A DNA stretch of 41,192 nucleotides from Muribaculum sp. (GTDB taxonomy: Bacteria > Bacteroidota > Bacteroidia > Bacteroidales > Muribaculaceae). The notes under the pieces were generated by a model that was not told where the DNA came from, searched no databases, and worked only from the letters and a program-made list of their open reading frames with translations. Made by a program: the position numbers and the translations under genes. Positions 1-8,057 of the stretch are shown in pieces (within the stretch, counting starts at the first letter, position 1; each line of letters begins with the position of its first letter). The stretch is taken from the NCBI GenBank assembly GCA_023666965.1, contig JAMPAZ010000001.1, positions 841,184 to 882,375 on the forward strand, written 5' to 3'.

Positions 1-537
1 GGTCAGTTTACCTTTACATCCATTATCAGCCTTGATTATCTCAATAGATTTATATAGAGACGACAGGTCTGCTATCAGTGGATATGCACCTTTTAAATCA
101 TGCACATTGTCCGTTGTTATCGCAACTGCAAGCGGCAGACCCTCGCTGTCAACTGCTATATGCCGCTTGATTCCTTTGATGCGTTTGTTGCCGTCTATGC
201 CCTTTTGCGATTGAAGCAGGCCGCTCTTTGCGCTTTGACTGTCAATAATAGCCACTCTTGGATTTTCTCGCTTACGACCTTTACTGCGTTTACGTCTGAC
301 GTTGAGCAAGTGTTCGAGCATTCGGCTAAACCACAGGCACTCACTGATTCTTCTGAAATAATGATAAACACTCTTCCAATTGCCGAAACGCGGAGGCAAT
401 AACCTCCACTGGCTACCGCTCTTCAAGATAAATATTATACCTTCAAACTTTCTTATATTCAGCTTAATACCGGCTTTTAAACAGTAAGTTTTAAGCCAAC
501 GTTTTTGTTTGATATTTAGGAGAGAATTAGGTTTCAT
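1..537 (-). CDS. IS5-type transposase, N-terminal part (cut by window edge)
   Basis: Reading the minus strand from the ATG at 537 gives 179 codons with no stop before the window edge. The protein begins MKPNSLLNIKQKRW. It has the short N-terminal domain typical of IS5-type transposases (WRLLPPRFGNWKSVYHYF), then the first catalytic Asp in AIIDSQSAK, the GIDGNKRIKGIKRH stretch, and the second catalytic Asp in IIKADNG. The final Glu lies outside the window. It would catalyse cut-and-paste movement of an insertion sequence. The upstream end should carry a terminal inverted repeat within about 60 bases of 537, but I could not identify one with confidence. Family assignment is from motif recognition; the IS subgroup is not determined. 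Confidence 0.88.
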   Translation of the reverse strand, partial: MKPNSLLNIKQKRWLKTYCLKAGIKLNIRKFEGIIFILKSGSQWRLLPPRFGNWKSVYHYFRRISECLWFSRMLEHLLNVRRKRSKGRKRENPRVAIIDSQSAKSGLLQSQKGIDGNKRIKGIKRHIAVDSEGLPLAVAITTDNVHDLKGAYPLIADLSSLYKSIEIIKADNGCKGKLT

Positions 538-578
538 ATACAACTAACGCATTGCATCAAAGAAAATTACCCTCGCCT

Positions 579-671
579 CGCATCTCTCGGGCGCTTTTGA
601 AGCTGTCGCTCAGTCACAATGCTACAGCATTGCTCCTTCACGCCACCTCCAAAATCCCTCCGAGATATGCG
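579..671. repeat. Long imperfect palindrome (REP/hairpin-like element)
   Basis: Outer arms at 579-599 and 650-671 match as inverted repeats at most positions (shared core CGCAT, then TCTCGG, then TTTTG on the reverse complement). The centre at 617-632 is a clean palindrome, CAATGCT-AC-AGCATTG. The bases between arms and centre also pair partially, so the whole ~93 bases could fold as one long hairpin. It lies between the transposase start and the rpmB promoter. It may be a repetitive extragenic element or part of the insertion-sequence end. Confidence 0.6.
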
Positions 672-763
672 ACCTCAGCGTTAACATATATTATGGGACA
701 GGCTCTAAATCGGGCATTTTCTGCGAATTGCCGAGAAAAAGCAGGAAAAAGACTGTGGAAAAG

Positions 764-794
764 TTGTGTAAGTGCGGAAAAATTCGTTACTTTG
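764..794 (+). promoter_or_regulatory. Probable promoter of rpmB-rpmG-DUF4295
   Basis: TTG at 764-766 is followed by 20 bases and then TTACTTTG at 787-794. This matches the Bacteroidetes primary-sigma pattern (TTG, N19-21, TAnnTTTG) with one mismatch in the -7 box. Transcription would start near 800, giving a leader of about 120 bases before rpmB. Confidence 0.55.
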
Positions 795-806
795 CAAACT
801 GTTTTT

Positions 807-873
807 AGGCTCATCCTGTAAAGCTGTTGAGAATGATGCACTTAACGGCGATATGAGACTGAGATGGGAGCCT
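807..873 (+). promoter_or_regulatory. Possible structured leader of the rpmB operon
   Basis: AGGCTC at 807-812 is complementary to GAGCCT at 868-873. ATC (813-815) can pair with GAT (863-865) across a two-base bulge. This long-range stem would enclose about 50 bases and starts almost at the predicted transcript 5' end. Ribosomal-protein operons often have autoregulatory leaders; nothing in the sequence proves this one is functional. Confidence 0.3.
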
Positions 874-922
874 AAATCCGGGACGTTAACTAAATAACAA
901 TTTAAAAAGATAATAAACAGCC

Positions 923-1183
923 ATGTCAAAGATTTGTCAGATTACAGGCAAGAAAGCAATGGTGGGCAACAATGTGTCGCACTCAAAGCGTCGCACCAAG
1001 CGCAAATTCAACGTGAACCTGTTTGAGAAGAAGTTCTACTGGGTAGAACAGGATGCGTGGATTCGTCTTACCATCTCCGCCGCCGGTCTACGCACCATCA
1101 ACAAGCTCGGCCTTAACGCCGCCATGATTCAGGCAGCCGAGAAGGGTTATTTAAATGGAAAAGATATTAAATTTATAGACTAA
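923..1183 (+). CDS. rpmB: 50S ribosomal protein L28
   Basis: This 86-residue protein is full length for bacterial L28. It begins [21 protein letters not shown], and its core [14 protein letters not shown] and the [14 protein letters not shown] stretch are typical. L28 is a small basic component of the large ribosomal subunit. It is the first gene of a three-gene operon: rpmG starts 7 bases after its stop and DUF4295 follows. There is no Shine-Dalgarno site; the A-rich stretch before the ATG is normal for Bacteroidetes. Identification is firm. Confidence 0.97.
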   Translation: MSKICQITGKKAMVGNNVSHSKRRTKRKFNVNLFEKKFYWVEQDAWIRLTISAAGLRTINKLGLNAAMIQAAEKGYLNGKDIKFID

Positions 1184-1190
1184 AAGTACT

Positions 1191-1379
1191 ATGGCAAAGA
1201 AAGCTAAGGGTAATAGAGTGCAAGTCATTCTCGAATGCACCGAGCACAAGGCCAGCGGAATGCCTGGCACTTCCCGTTATATCACCACCAAAAATAGAAA
1301 AAACACTACCGAGCGTCTGGAGTTGAAGAAATACAACCCCATCCTCAAGCGTGTCACTGTCCACAAAGAAATTAAATAA
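1191..1379 (+). CDS. rpmG: 50S ribosomal protein L33
   Basis: A 62-residue basic protein, [20 protein letters not shown], ending [18 protein letters not shown], which is the usual L33 tail. It has only one Cys (in the ECTE stretch), so it is the zinc-independent (C-minus) form lacking the paired CxxC motifs. It is a large-subunit ribosomal protein. It lies between rpmB and the DUF4295 gene with very short gaps, consistent with cotranscription from the promoter near 764-794. Confidence 0.96.
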   Translation: MAKKAKGNRVQVILECTEHKASGMPGTSRYITTKNRKNTTERLELKKYNPILKRVTVHKEIK

Positions 1380-1387
1380 TATAAGAT

Positions 1388-1537
1388 ATGGCAAAGAAAA
1401 CCGTAGCATCACTTCAGAAAGGTGAAGGACGTACCTACAGCAAGGTCATCAAGATGGAGAAATCGCCCAAGACCGGTGCTTACGTCTTTAAGGAAGAGAT
1501 GGTTCCTAACGATCAGGTTAAGAACGCTCTCAAGTAA
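1388..1537 (+). CDS. DUF4295 family small basic protein
   Basis: A 49-residue ORF beginning MAKKTVASLQKGEGRTYSKV and ending DQVKNALK. Small, lysine-rich proteins of this family are found in Bacteroidetes directly after rpmB and rpmG, so a ribosome-related role is presumed but not known. The start is 8 bases after the rpmG stop. A strong terminator follows at 1598-1632, closing the operon. In many Bacteroidetes this gene is followed by ftsY (from memory); here it is not. Confidence 0.9.
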   Translation: MAKKTVASLQKGEGRTYSKVIKMEKSPKTGAYVFKEEMVPNDQVKNALK

Positions 1538-1597
1538 TCCTAATGCCTGTTAATCGATAGGTGTAAAGATAATAAAACAATACCTCATATTGTATCC

Positions 1598-1632
1598 AGG
1601 GCTGACCTTGCAAGGTCGGCCCTGACTTTTTT
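1598..1632 (+). terminator. Rho-independent terminator of the rpmB operon
   Basis: AGGGC-t-GACCTT at 1598-1609 pairs with AAGGTC-g-GCCCT at 1612-1623, and a run of six T follows at 1627-1632. It lies 60 bases after the DUF4295 stop. Confidence 0.88.
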
Positions 1633-1661
1633 GTAACCATTTCGATACACGATTCGATACA

Positions 1662-1692
1662 TTGATAAAACCGCGTTTTTTGCGTAACTTTG
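1662..1692 (+). promoter_or_regulatory. Promoter of the tricorn-type protease gene
   Basis: TTG at 1662-1664, a 20-base spacer, and TAACTTTG at 1685-1692 fit the Bacteroidetes promoter pattern exactly. The box lies 32 bases before the ATG at 1725. This argues for that start rather than the in-frame ATG at 1662, which would lie in the promoter. Confidence 0.8.
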
Positions 1693-1724
1693 TGGATGGA
1701 ATTAAAATCAATCATATATTTACA

Positions 1725-4700
1725 ATGAAAAAAGGATTTGTTGCTCTGACAATGCTCGCCGCATCCTTAACCGGACTGTCGGCCGGACCCCTTTGGCTGC
1801 GAAACGTGGCCATTTCGCCGGACGGAAACACTATAGCCTTCACTTATAAAGGCAATATTTTTACTGTGAATTCCGCCGGAGGCGATGCGCGCCAGTTGAC
1901 TTCCGGAGGAAGCTACAACACATCTCCGATATGGAGTCCCGACGGAGCCTCCATTGCATTTGCAAGCGACCGTGAAGGTTCGTTGGATTTGTACATAGTC
2001 GACAGTAAAGGCGGAATGCCGAAACGTCTGACCACGTACTATGGAAAAGAAACTCCGTTGGCATTTAAAGATAATAATCACATACTCTTCTCGGCATCCA
2101 TACAACCCGATCGCCGTGCCGCGCAAGGCGATTTCGGCAGTCAAGTGTATGTCGTCGACACGGAAGGCCACCGTCCGGAAATGCTCGTGTCTTATTCGAT
2201 GCCTGCTCTGAGCGTAGGTAAAGACGGCAAAGTTCTTTATCAAGACAAGAAAGGCGTGGAAAATGAATGGCGTAAGCATGAACGGTCGTCGGGAACGAGC
2301 GACATTTGGCTGATGGACGGCACCAAACATTCCAAACTTACTTCATTTAACGGACATGACCTCAATCCTGTATGGGCGCCCGACGGTGGATTCTTCTTTA
2401 TAAGCGAGGAGGACGGTACGCTTAACGTCTACAAACGTTCGATTGACGGAAAGCTTAAGAGCCAGCTCACAAAGTTTACCACTCATCCGGTGCGTTCGCT
2501 TTCGGCATCGGATGGAGGCAAACTCGCTTTCAGCTGGGACGGGGAGATATATACATTGACCGAGGGAGGCCAACCGAGCAAAGTCGAAGTCAATATCGTT
2601 ACTGACGATTATGTGTCGGATGTCAAGAAGTCGGTAATGCGGTCCGGAGCCACATCGATGGCAGTGTCGCCCGACGGAGAGTTAGTGGCATTCGTGCTTC
2701 GTGGCGACGTGTACTTGACATCTACCGAATATAACACCACCCGCAGAATCACGGATACTCCGGCGCAGGAGCGCATCGTGGACTTTGCCCCCGACGGTCG
2801 CAGCGTGGTCTATGACAGCGAGCGCGACGGAATTTGGCAATTGTTTACTTCAGAGATTAAGGATCCTGAAGAAAAGTCGTTGCTTTACGCCACTGAGCTT
2901 GTGGAAAAGCCGTTGTATAAAAGCGACAAACCTTCATTCCAGCCCGCATTCAGCCCTGACGGCAAGAAGGTGGCGTTCCTTGAAGACCGCACTACGTTGC
3001 GTGTCATTGACCTAAAGACAAAAAATGTCAACACGGCTCTCGACGGTAAATTTAACTACAGTTATACCGACGGTGATATTGGCTTTGAGTGGAGTCCCGA
3101 CAGCCGTTGGCTCCTTATCGACTACATCGGAGTAGGAGGATGGAACAATTCCGACATTGCGCTGGTTAAGGCAGATGGATCGGAAGTGGTTGATTTGACG
3201 GAGAGCGGTTACAGCAATTCTGCGCCTCAGTGGGCTCTCGACGGAAAAGCTGTTGCGTATGCCACCGGAAAGTATGGTTATAAAAGTCACGGAAGCTGGG
3301 GCAACGAATACGATGTCTTGCTGATGTTCCTCGATGGTGAAGCGTACGATCGCTTTAATATGACCGAGGAGGAAACGAAGTTGGCCGAACAAGCTGAAAA
3401 AGATGCAAAGGAAAAGGCGGAGAAGAATGACGACAAGAAGAAAAAAGATAAAAAGAAGGACGATAAGGATGCTGACAAGGAGGAGGTGAAACCGCTCGTC
3501 TTTGACCTTGACAACCGTCGCTATAGAATGGCTCGTCTGACCGGGTCATCGTCGCGCATGGGCGATTATTTCCTCGCGCCTAAAGGCGATAAGTTTTACT
3601 ATGTGGCTTCGAGTCCCGACGGCATGAGCCTTTATGAACGCAATTTGAAAGAGGGGGGCACGAAAGTTTTAGTCAAGGGGCTGAGTGCAAGTGATATGAC
3701 ACCCGACAAAGAAGGTAAAAATCTGTTCGTAATGACCTCTTCGGGTATAAAGAAGGTGTCGTTGAGCGACGGTAGCCAGAAAAACGTTGACTTTGAAGCC
3801 GATTACACCCGGCGCAAGTCAGACGAGCGCGACTATATCTACAACCACATGTGGCGACAAGTTCTGGATAAATTCCACGACAAGAACTTCCACGGCACAG
3901 ATTGGGCAAAGTACAAGGGCGAATATGAAAAGTTTCTCCCTTATATCAACAATAACTATGACTTTGCCATCTTGATGAGCGAGATTTTGGGCGAGCTTAA
4001 TGCGTCACATACCGGCGCAAGATATTATTCTTCGGGTGCTCCAATGTCAACAGCGACTCTGGGAGTTTTCTACGATGAAGACTATGAAGGCGATGGACTT
4101 AAAATCGCCGAGATAGTCAAGCGCGGGCCATTGTCGTCGCCCTCGTTGGAGATTGCCGAAGGCGACATAATCATGTCCATCAATGATTCTCTCATTCATG
4201 CCGGAGCCGATTATTTCCCGCTTCTCGAAGGGAAGGCAGGAAAGAAGGTGAAGCTAGACGTTAAAAAGACTGACGGAAAAATGAAAACAGTCTATGTCAA
4301 GCCTATTTCCTACGGTGCTAACTCAGACCTTTTATACCACCGTTGGGTAGAGCGCAATGAAGCTATTGTCGACAGTGTCTCCGGAGGACGTATAGGTTAT
4401 GTGCATGTCGAAGGTATGGATAGCCCGAGCTTCCGTGAGGTATACGACCGTCTGCTCGGTAAATACCGTAACTATGATGCGGTGGTGGTAGACACTCGTC
4501 ATAACGGAGGAGGTTGGCTCCACAACGACCTGGCTATCCTCCTTAACGGCAAAGAATATGTGCGGTTTGCTCCGCGTGGTCAGTATATCGGCAGTGAACC
4601 CTTCTCGCAGTGGACTAAGCCGTCGGCTATGCTTGTCGACGAGAGCAACTACAGTGATGCCCACGGTTCTCCTTTTGTCTACCAGACCCTTAAAATCGGT

Positions 4701-4958
4701 GACGTGGTAGGTGCCCCCATCCCCGGAACAATGACTGCCGTGTGGTGGGAATATCAAATTGACCCGACTTTGCTGTTCGGCATACCCCAAGTTACATCGC
4801 TCGACATGAATGGAAACGTGCTTGAAAACCGTCAGCTTAACCCTGACGTTTTGATCTACAATTCTCCTGATAATGTTTTGCGGGGAGTTGATGATCAGCT
4901 TATTGGAGCTACCAAGCATCTGCTCAAAAAACTTCCTGCTAAGTCGTCGGAAAAATGA
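1725..4958 (+). CDS. Tricorn-type S41 serine protease, exported
   Basis: This 1077-residue protein starts with a clear signal peptide (MKKGFVALTMLAASLTGLSAG). Residues ~20-560 hold repeated WD40-like/PD40 blades (ISPDGNTIAF, WSPDGASIAF, FSPDGKKVAF). An unusual Lys/Asp/Glu-rich linker follows at ~555-600. The C-terminal half has a C1-type domain with the Ser-His pair NASH (S761-H762), a PDZ domain (~785-870) and an S41 domain (VVVDTRHNGGGW). S977 in ESNYSDAHG aligns with the tricorn nucleophile region, giving the expected Ser-His-Ser-Glu tetrad apart from the Glu, which I did not place. Tricorn proteases trim peptides; this one is probably periplasmic. The start was chosen from the promoter and signal peptide. 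It is monocistronic or leads into the next gene 49 bases on. Confidence 0.9.
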   Translation: MKKGFVALTMLAASLTGLSAGPLWLRNVAISPDGNTIAFTYKGNIFTVNSAGGDARQLTSGGSYNTSPIWSPDGASIAFASDREGSLDLYIVDSKGGMPKRLTTYYGKETPLAFKDNNHILFSASIQPDRRAAQGDFGSQVYVVDTEGHRPEMLVSYSMPALSVGKDGKVLYQDKKGVENEWRKHERSSGTSDIWLMDGTKHSKLTSFNGHDLNPVWAPDGGFFFISEEDGTLNVYKRSIDGKLKSQLTKFTTHPVRSLSASDGGKLAFSWDGEIYTLTEGGQPSKVEVNIVTDDYVSDVKKSVMRSGATSMAVSPDGELVAFVLRGDVYLTSTEYNTTRRITDTPAQERIVDFAPDGRSVVYDSERDGIWQLFTSEIKDPEEKSLLYATELVEKPLYKSDKPSFQPAFSPDGKKVAFLEDRTTLRVIDLKTKNVNTALDGKFNYSYTDGDIGFEWSPDSRWLLIDYIGVGGWNNSDIALVKADGSEVVDLTESGYSNSAPQWALDGKAVAYATGKYGYKSHGSWGNEYDVLLMFLDGEAYDRFNMTEEETKLAEQAEKDAKEKAEKNDDKKKKDKKKDDKDADKEEVKPLVFDLDNRRYRMARLTGSSSRMGDYFLAPKGDKFYYVASSPDGMSLYERNLKEGGTKVLVKGLSASDMTPDKEGKNLFVMTSSGIKKVSLSDGSQKNVDFEADYTRRKSDERDYIYNHMWRQVLDKFHDKNFHGTDWAKYKGEYEKFLPYINNNYDFAILMSEILGELNASHTGARYYSSGAPMSTATLGVFYDEDYEGDGLKIAEIVKRGPLSSPSLEIAEGDIIMSINDSLIHAGADYFPLLEGKAGKKVKLDVKKTDGKMKTVYVKPISYGANSDLLYHRWVERNEAIVDSVSGGRIGYVHVEGMDSPSFREVYDRLLGKYRNYDAVVVDTRHNGGGWLHNDLAILLNGKEYVRFAPRGQYIGSEPFSQWTKPSAMLVDESNYSDAHGSPFVYQTLKIGDVVGAPIPGTMTAVWWEYQIDPTLLFGIPQVTSLDMNGNVLENRQLNPDVLIYNSPDNVLRGVDDQLIGATKHLLKKLPAKSSEK

Positions 4959-5007
4959 CGTTAGGTAAAAGGCTCATCGTATTGACGATGCCTGCGTAAG
5001 TGAAAAA

Positions 5008-6090
5008 ATGGACCTTCGGAGATTTATAATCGGGATATTTCTTTTGGCGGCGTGCATGGGCGTTTCGAGCGCGTGCACGTCGGCCATAATTAGCGGTCGA
5101 TTGACTCATGACGGCCGTCCGCTGTTGTGGAAGCACCGCGACACCGGATGCCTCGACAACTTCGTGTCGGCTGTAAGGGCGAAGTCGACTGATGAGTATA
5201 ACTATGTGGCGTTGTTCAACATGGGCGACTCCCTGTTGTCGGAAGCGTGGATTGGCGTGAACGAGGCGGGATTTGCCGTGATGAACACTGCGTCTTACAA
5301 TTTGGCACCCGACACTGCATCGTACAAGGATCGTGAGGGCGCCATTATGTCGCACGCATTAAAGCGGTGTCGGACTTTGCTTGATTTCGAAGCTTTGCTG
5401 TCGGGATTGCCGCGTCCGTTGGGCGTTCAGGCAAATTTTGGCGCGATAGATGCTGAGGGTCATGGCGCTTATTACGAGACGTGCGACACGGGATATATAA
5501 AATTCGACCTCGCTGACGCACCGGAAGGCTATATGACAAGAACCAACTACTCATGTTCGGGTGCGTCGGATACCGGTTTCGGATATATCCGCGAGCAAAA
5601 TGAGCGCGAGTTGATTAAGCCGTATGTCGATTCGTGCCGGGTGTCACCGGAACTGTTTACGGAAGTGCTTTCACGGAGTTTTTATCACTCGTTAATAGGT
5701 CGGGATTTTGAGAAGTCGGCCGATGAGTGGATTGTTGACCAGGACTTTATTCCGCGATATTCATCAAGTGCCTCTGTTGTGATTGAGGGTGTTCTGCCTG
5801 GAATGTCCGCCGACGAAGCCGTGATGTGGACGGCGTTGGGCTATCCTCCATGCTCGTATGTGCAGGCGGTCACTGTCAATGAAGTCCCGGATGCCTTACT
5901 GCCGGCCGGCAGCGAATGGCGCAGTCCTTTCTGCGATGAGGTAATGGCGAGAAAATCTGACGTGTTTCCGGTACGTCGCGGCTCCGGCAGTCATTATATC
6001 CACTTGCCGTCGTTGAAGCAGTGGAACACTGAGTGTCGGCGTCGGTCGTTGGAAAACTATAATGAATTTAGAAGTAAGAAACGCAATTAA
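5008..6090 (+). CDS. Exported Ntn-hydrolase-like protein (C45/choloylglycine-hydrolase superfamily type)
   Basis: A 360-residue protein with an N-terminal hydrophobic export signal followed by SSACTSAIISGRLTHDGRPL. Cys23 is the likely N-terminal nucleophile: Ntn-hydrolases of the acyl-transferase/amide-hydrolase type begin their mature chain with Cys-Thr/Ser, followed by a kinked strand and a conserved H-R/D segment (LLWKHRDTG). Other family-like segments are WIGVNEAGFAVMNT and MTRTNYSCSG. The probable activity is hydrolysis of linear C-N amide bonds; the substrate cannot be read from sequence. LAAC at 13-16 also resembles a lipobox, so a lipoprotein is possible, though that would leave Cys23 internal. 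The gene starts 49 bases after the protease stop and may be cotranscribed with it. Confidence 0.75.
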   Translation: MDLRRFIIGIFLLAACMGVSSACTSAIISGRLTHDGRPLLWKHRDTGCLDNFVSAVRAKSTDEYNYVALFNMGDSLLSEAWIGVNEAGFAVMNTASYNLAPDTASYKDREGAIMSHALKRCRTLLDFEALLSGLPRPLGVQANFGAIDAEGHGAYYETCDTGYIKFDLADAPEGYMTRTNYSCSGASDTGFGYIREQNERELIKPYVDSCRVSPELFTEVLSRSFYHSLIGRDFEKSADEWIVDQDFIPRYSSSASVVIEGVLPGMSADEAVMWTALGYPPCSYVQAVTVNEVPDALLPAGSEWRSPFCDEVMARKSDVFPVRRGSGSHYIHLPSLKQWNTECRRRSLENYNEFRSKKRN

Positions 6091-6097
6091 TATTGGT

Positions 6098-6469
6098 ATG
6101 AAGACAGCGTTAATAACTATTCTGTTGCTTTTGGCGGCAAATGTTTTTATGACAATAGCCTGGTATGGGCATCTGAAGCTCCAGTCGACAGGAATATCTG
6201 CAAATTGGCCTGTTTACTTAGTGGTATTGGTAAGCTGGGGAATAGCTTTGGTGGAGTATAGTCTGCAAGTTCCGGCTAACAGGATAGGTTTTGAAGAGAA
6301 TGGCGGTCCGTTTTCGTTGATGCAGTTGAAGGTGATTCAGGAGGTGATTACTTTGGTGGTTTTTACGATTTTCAGCGTTACGATGTTTAAGGGCACCCAC
6401 TTGCAGTGGAATCATTTTCTCGCATTCTTGCTTCTTATCGGAGCTGTATACCTTGTGTTTATGAAGTAG
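6098..6469 (+). CDS. DUF486 family small membrane protein
   Basis: The 123-residue protein starts MKTALITILLLLAANVFMTIAWYGHLK and has four hydrophobic segments (about 3-22, 36-54, 75-95 and 103-122). This is the DUF486 pattern, related to small drug/metabolite transporters; its substrate is unknown. The ATG at 6098 was preferred over the one at 6062, which would overlap the upstream gene and add a non-hydrophobic tail before the first membrane segment. It follows the amidase-like gene by 7 bases, so the two are probably cotranscribed. Its end overlaps the end of the convergent gene by 11 bases. Confidence 0.85.
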   Translation: MKTALITILLLLAANVFMTIAWYGHLKLQSTGISANWPVYLVVLVSWGIALVEYSLQVPANRIGFEENGGPFSLMQLKVIQEVITLVVFTIFSVTMFKGTHLQWNHFLAFLLLIGAVYLVFMK

Positions 6470-6968
6470 AGTGTAGGGGTAGTTCGACTCCTTCCGGCCA
6501 TTGTGCCGAAGGTATGACCAGGATATTGTATTCACCGGAAGAGAGATGAAGTAGAATGTCTGATTTGTTTCGTGTGATTGATGATATGTCGGAATATGGA
6601 ATGATGTCGTCTTGGCGTTTTATCTGCTCGGTATTGCTCTCGCTGTTCGTATCCTCGTCTTGTCCTTCCGGCTCGGTGTCGTAAACGATTCTAAGTGCGT
6701 CGCTTTCAAAAATGACCCTATGCGGCAGAATTGACATGGCGGCTTTCGGTGACATGGCGTGATAGTAGTAAACGGTCACCATTATATGCGGAATCACTAA
6801 AAACACAAGTATGACAGCCACGAAAAGGAATCTCCAATCTATGACGAAGACAAGCGTCAACGCGATAGCGGGGAGTACTGCGACTAACCACCAATGCCGT
6901 ACTGTCCATATCCGCATTAAATGACGGGCATAAGCCGAGGGTGCTATCTTATGAGTTTCAGTGGTCAT
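6459..6968 (-). CDS. Two-TM hypothetical membrane protein (YcxB-like layout)
   Basis: A 169-residue protein with a short cytosolic start, two adjacent membrane segments (about 27-45 and 47-68), and a soluble C-terminal half (IIPYSDISSITRNKSDILLHLSSGEYNILVI in pieces). That layout resembles YcxB-type proteins, where a membrane pair precedes a small PH-like beta domain. The segment EPEGQDEDTNSESNTE at ~116-131 is an acidic low-complexity insert. No function can be assigned. It is a single gene whose 3' end overlaps DUF486 and whose upstream side abuts the MITE-like element at 6991. Confidence 0.75.
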   Translation of the reverse strand: MTTETHKIAPSAYARHLMRIWTVRHWWLVAVLPAIALTLVFVIDWRFLFVAVILVFLVIPHIMVTVYYYHAMSPKAAMSILPHRVIFESDALRIVYDTEPEGQDEDTNSESNTEQIKRQDDIIPYSDISSITRNKSDILLHLSSGEYNILVIPSAQWPEGVELPLHSTS

Positions 6969-6990
6969 TCTATATTGCAGTTTAAAAAGA

Positions 6991-7248
6991 GAGGCTTTGT
7001 CAAAATATCATTTGCTTCTGAAAGAAGATTAACTTGTGTAGCCGGGTAAAGCGGTCGTCAGACCGATTTGCCCGGTTTTATATTGGAGTAATACGCGAAA
7101 TCTGCGAAGATTTATTGTTGATTAATAGGTAGTTAAATCTTTTCAAATTTTATTGTTGTTTCAAACATAAACCGGAGATAGGCGCGTTGCGCCAATCCCC
7201 GGCTATTCAATTTTGTGCATCTTTCAGATGCGATTTTGACACACCGTC
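6991..7248 (+). mobile_element. MITE-like element, copy 1
   Basis: The ends form terminal inverted repeats: GAGGCTTTGTCAAAAT at 6991-7006 versus the reverse complement of ATTTTGACACACCGTC at 7233-7248. The interior is full of hairpins: the CCGGG..CCCGG stem at 7042-7075 followed by TTTT, a degenerate AAATCTGC..pair near 7100-7155, GGCGC-gtt-GCGCC near 7180-7195, and GCATCT..AGATGC near 7217-7231. It contains no ORF. A second, similar copy lies at 18383-18647. AAGA flanks both sides and may be a 4-bp target duplication. Non-autonomous transposition by an IS transposase in trans is inferred. Confidence 0.75.
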
Positions 7249-7271
7249 AAGATTGTTAATAAATACCGGCA

Positions 7272-8054
7272 TTAATTGTTTCCTGTGACTTCTGCTTCGG
7301 CTACTCCGGCGAGTTCGGGATCAATCATAATGCGTCCGCAGTATTCACATACGATAACCTTTTTGTGCATCTTGATCTCCATCTGCTTTTGAGGCGGAAT
7401 GCGGTTGAAGCATCCTCCGCAGGCATTACGCTGGATATAGACGATACCCAATCCGTTGCGGGCATTATCGCGTATGCGCTTGAATGCCTTAAGCGTACGC
7501 TCGTCGATGCGGGGTTCGATTCCTTTGGCTTTAATGCGCAAACGTTCTTCGTCTTGTTTGGTTTCGCTTACGATTTCGTCAAGTTCCGACTTTTTCTCAG
7601 CTAAAATATGCTCGCTGTCGCGAAGCTTCTCTTCGGTAACGGCGATGTCGTTGTTCTTCATTTCGATTGCGCGGGCATACTCGTTGAGGTGCTTCTCTGA
7701 AAGCTCTATTTCGAGAGTCTGAAACTCTACTTCCTTCGACAGCAGGTCAAACTCACGGTTGTTGCGCACATTGTCAAGTTGCTCTTTATAGCGAGCTATT
7801 TTGGATTGCGAATCGTGGATCTTTTCTTTTTCGACAGCGGTCTTGCGGCGGTATTCTTCAATCTCCTTGCGGAAATTCTCAATACGTGTGCGTAGACCTT
7901 CGATGTTGTCTTCCAAGTCTTTAACTTCCAAAGGCAATTCGCCTCGGATGGTCTTGATTCGGTCGATTTCGCTGAGTATGGTCTGAAGTTCGTAGAGCGA
8001 TTTTAGACGTTGCTCCACTGAAAGCACTTCGTTTTGTTTCTTGTCTGTAGCCAT
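7272..8054 (-). CDS. Coiled-coil protein with C4 zinc ribbon
   Basis: A 260-residue protein. Residues ~10-195 are nearly all helical heptads rich in Glu/Lys/Arg/Leu, an extended coiled coil. The C-terminus carries a zinc ribbon with CGGC at 212-215 and CEYC at 236-239, and the segment FNRIPPQKQMEI between them. This matches the conserved C4-type zinc-ribbon (DUF164/CT398-like) family, proposed to bind nucleic acid or act in secretion; no firm biochemical role is known to me. The gene follows the Nif3-like gene by 3 bases on the same strand, and the Nif3-ZnR pairing is common across bacteria, so cotranscription with nif3 and aspS is likely. Confidence 0.88.
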   Translation of the reverse strand: MATDKKQNEVLSVEQRLKSLYELQTILSEIDRIKTIRGELPLEVKDLEDNIEGLRTRIENFRKEIEEYRRKTAVEKEKIHDSQSKIARYKEQLDNVRNNREFDLLSKEVEFQTLEIELSEKHLNEYARAIEMKNNDIAVTEEKLRDSEHILAEKKSELDEIVSETKQDEERLRIKAKGIEPRIDERTLKAFKRIRDNARNGLGIVYIQRNACGGCFNRIPPQKQMEIKMHKKVIVCEYCGRIMIDPELAGVAEAEVTGNN

Positions 8055-8057
8055 TGC

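Noticed and set aside
538-600. Terminal inverted repeat of the IS5-type element matching the MITE ends
   Set aside because: No TCAAAA..AGCC-type end was found upstream of the transposase start, so the two elements cannot be linked from this sequence.
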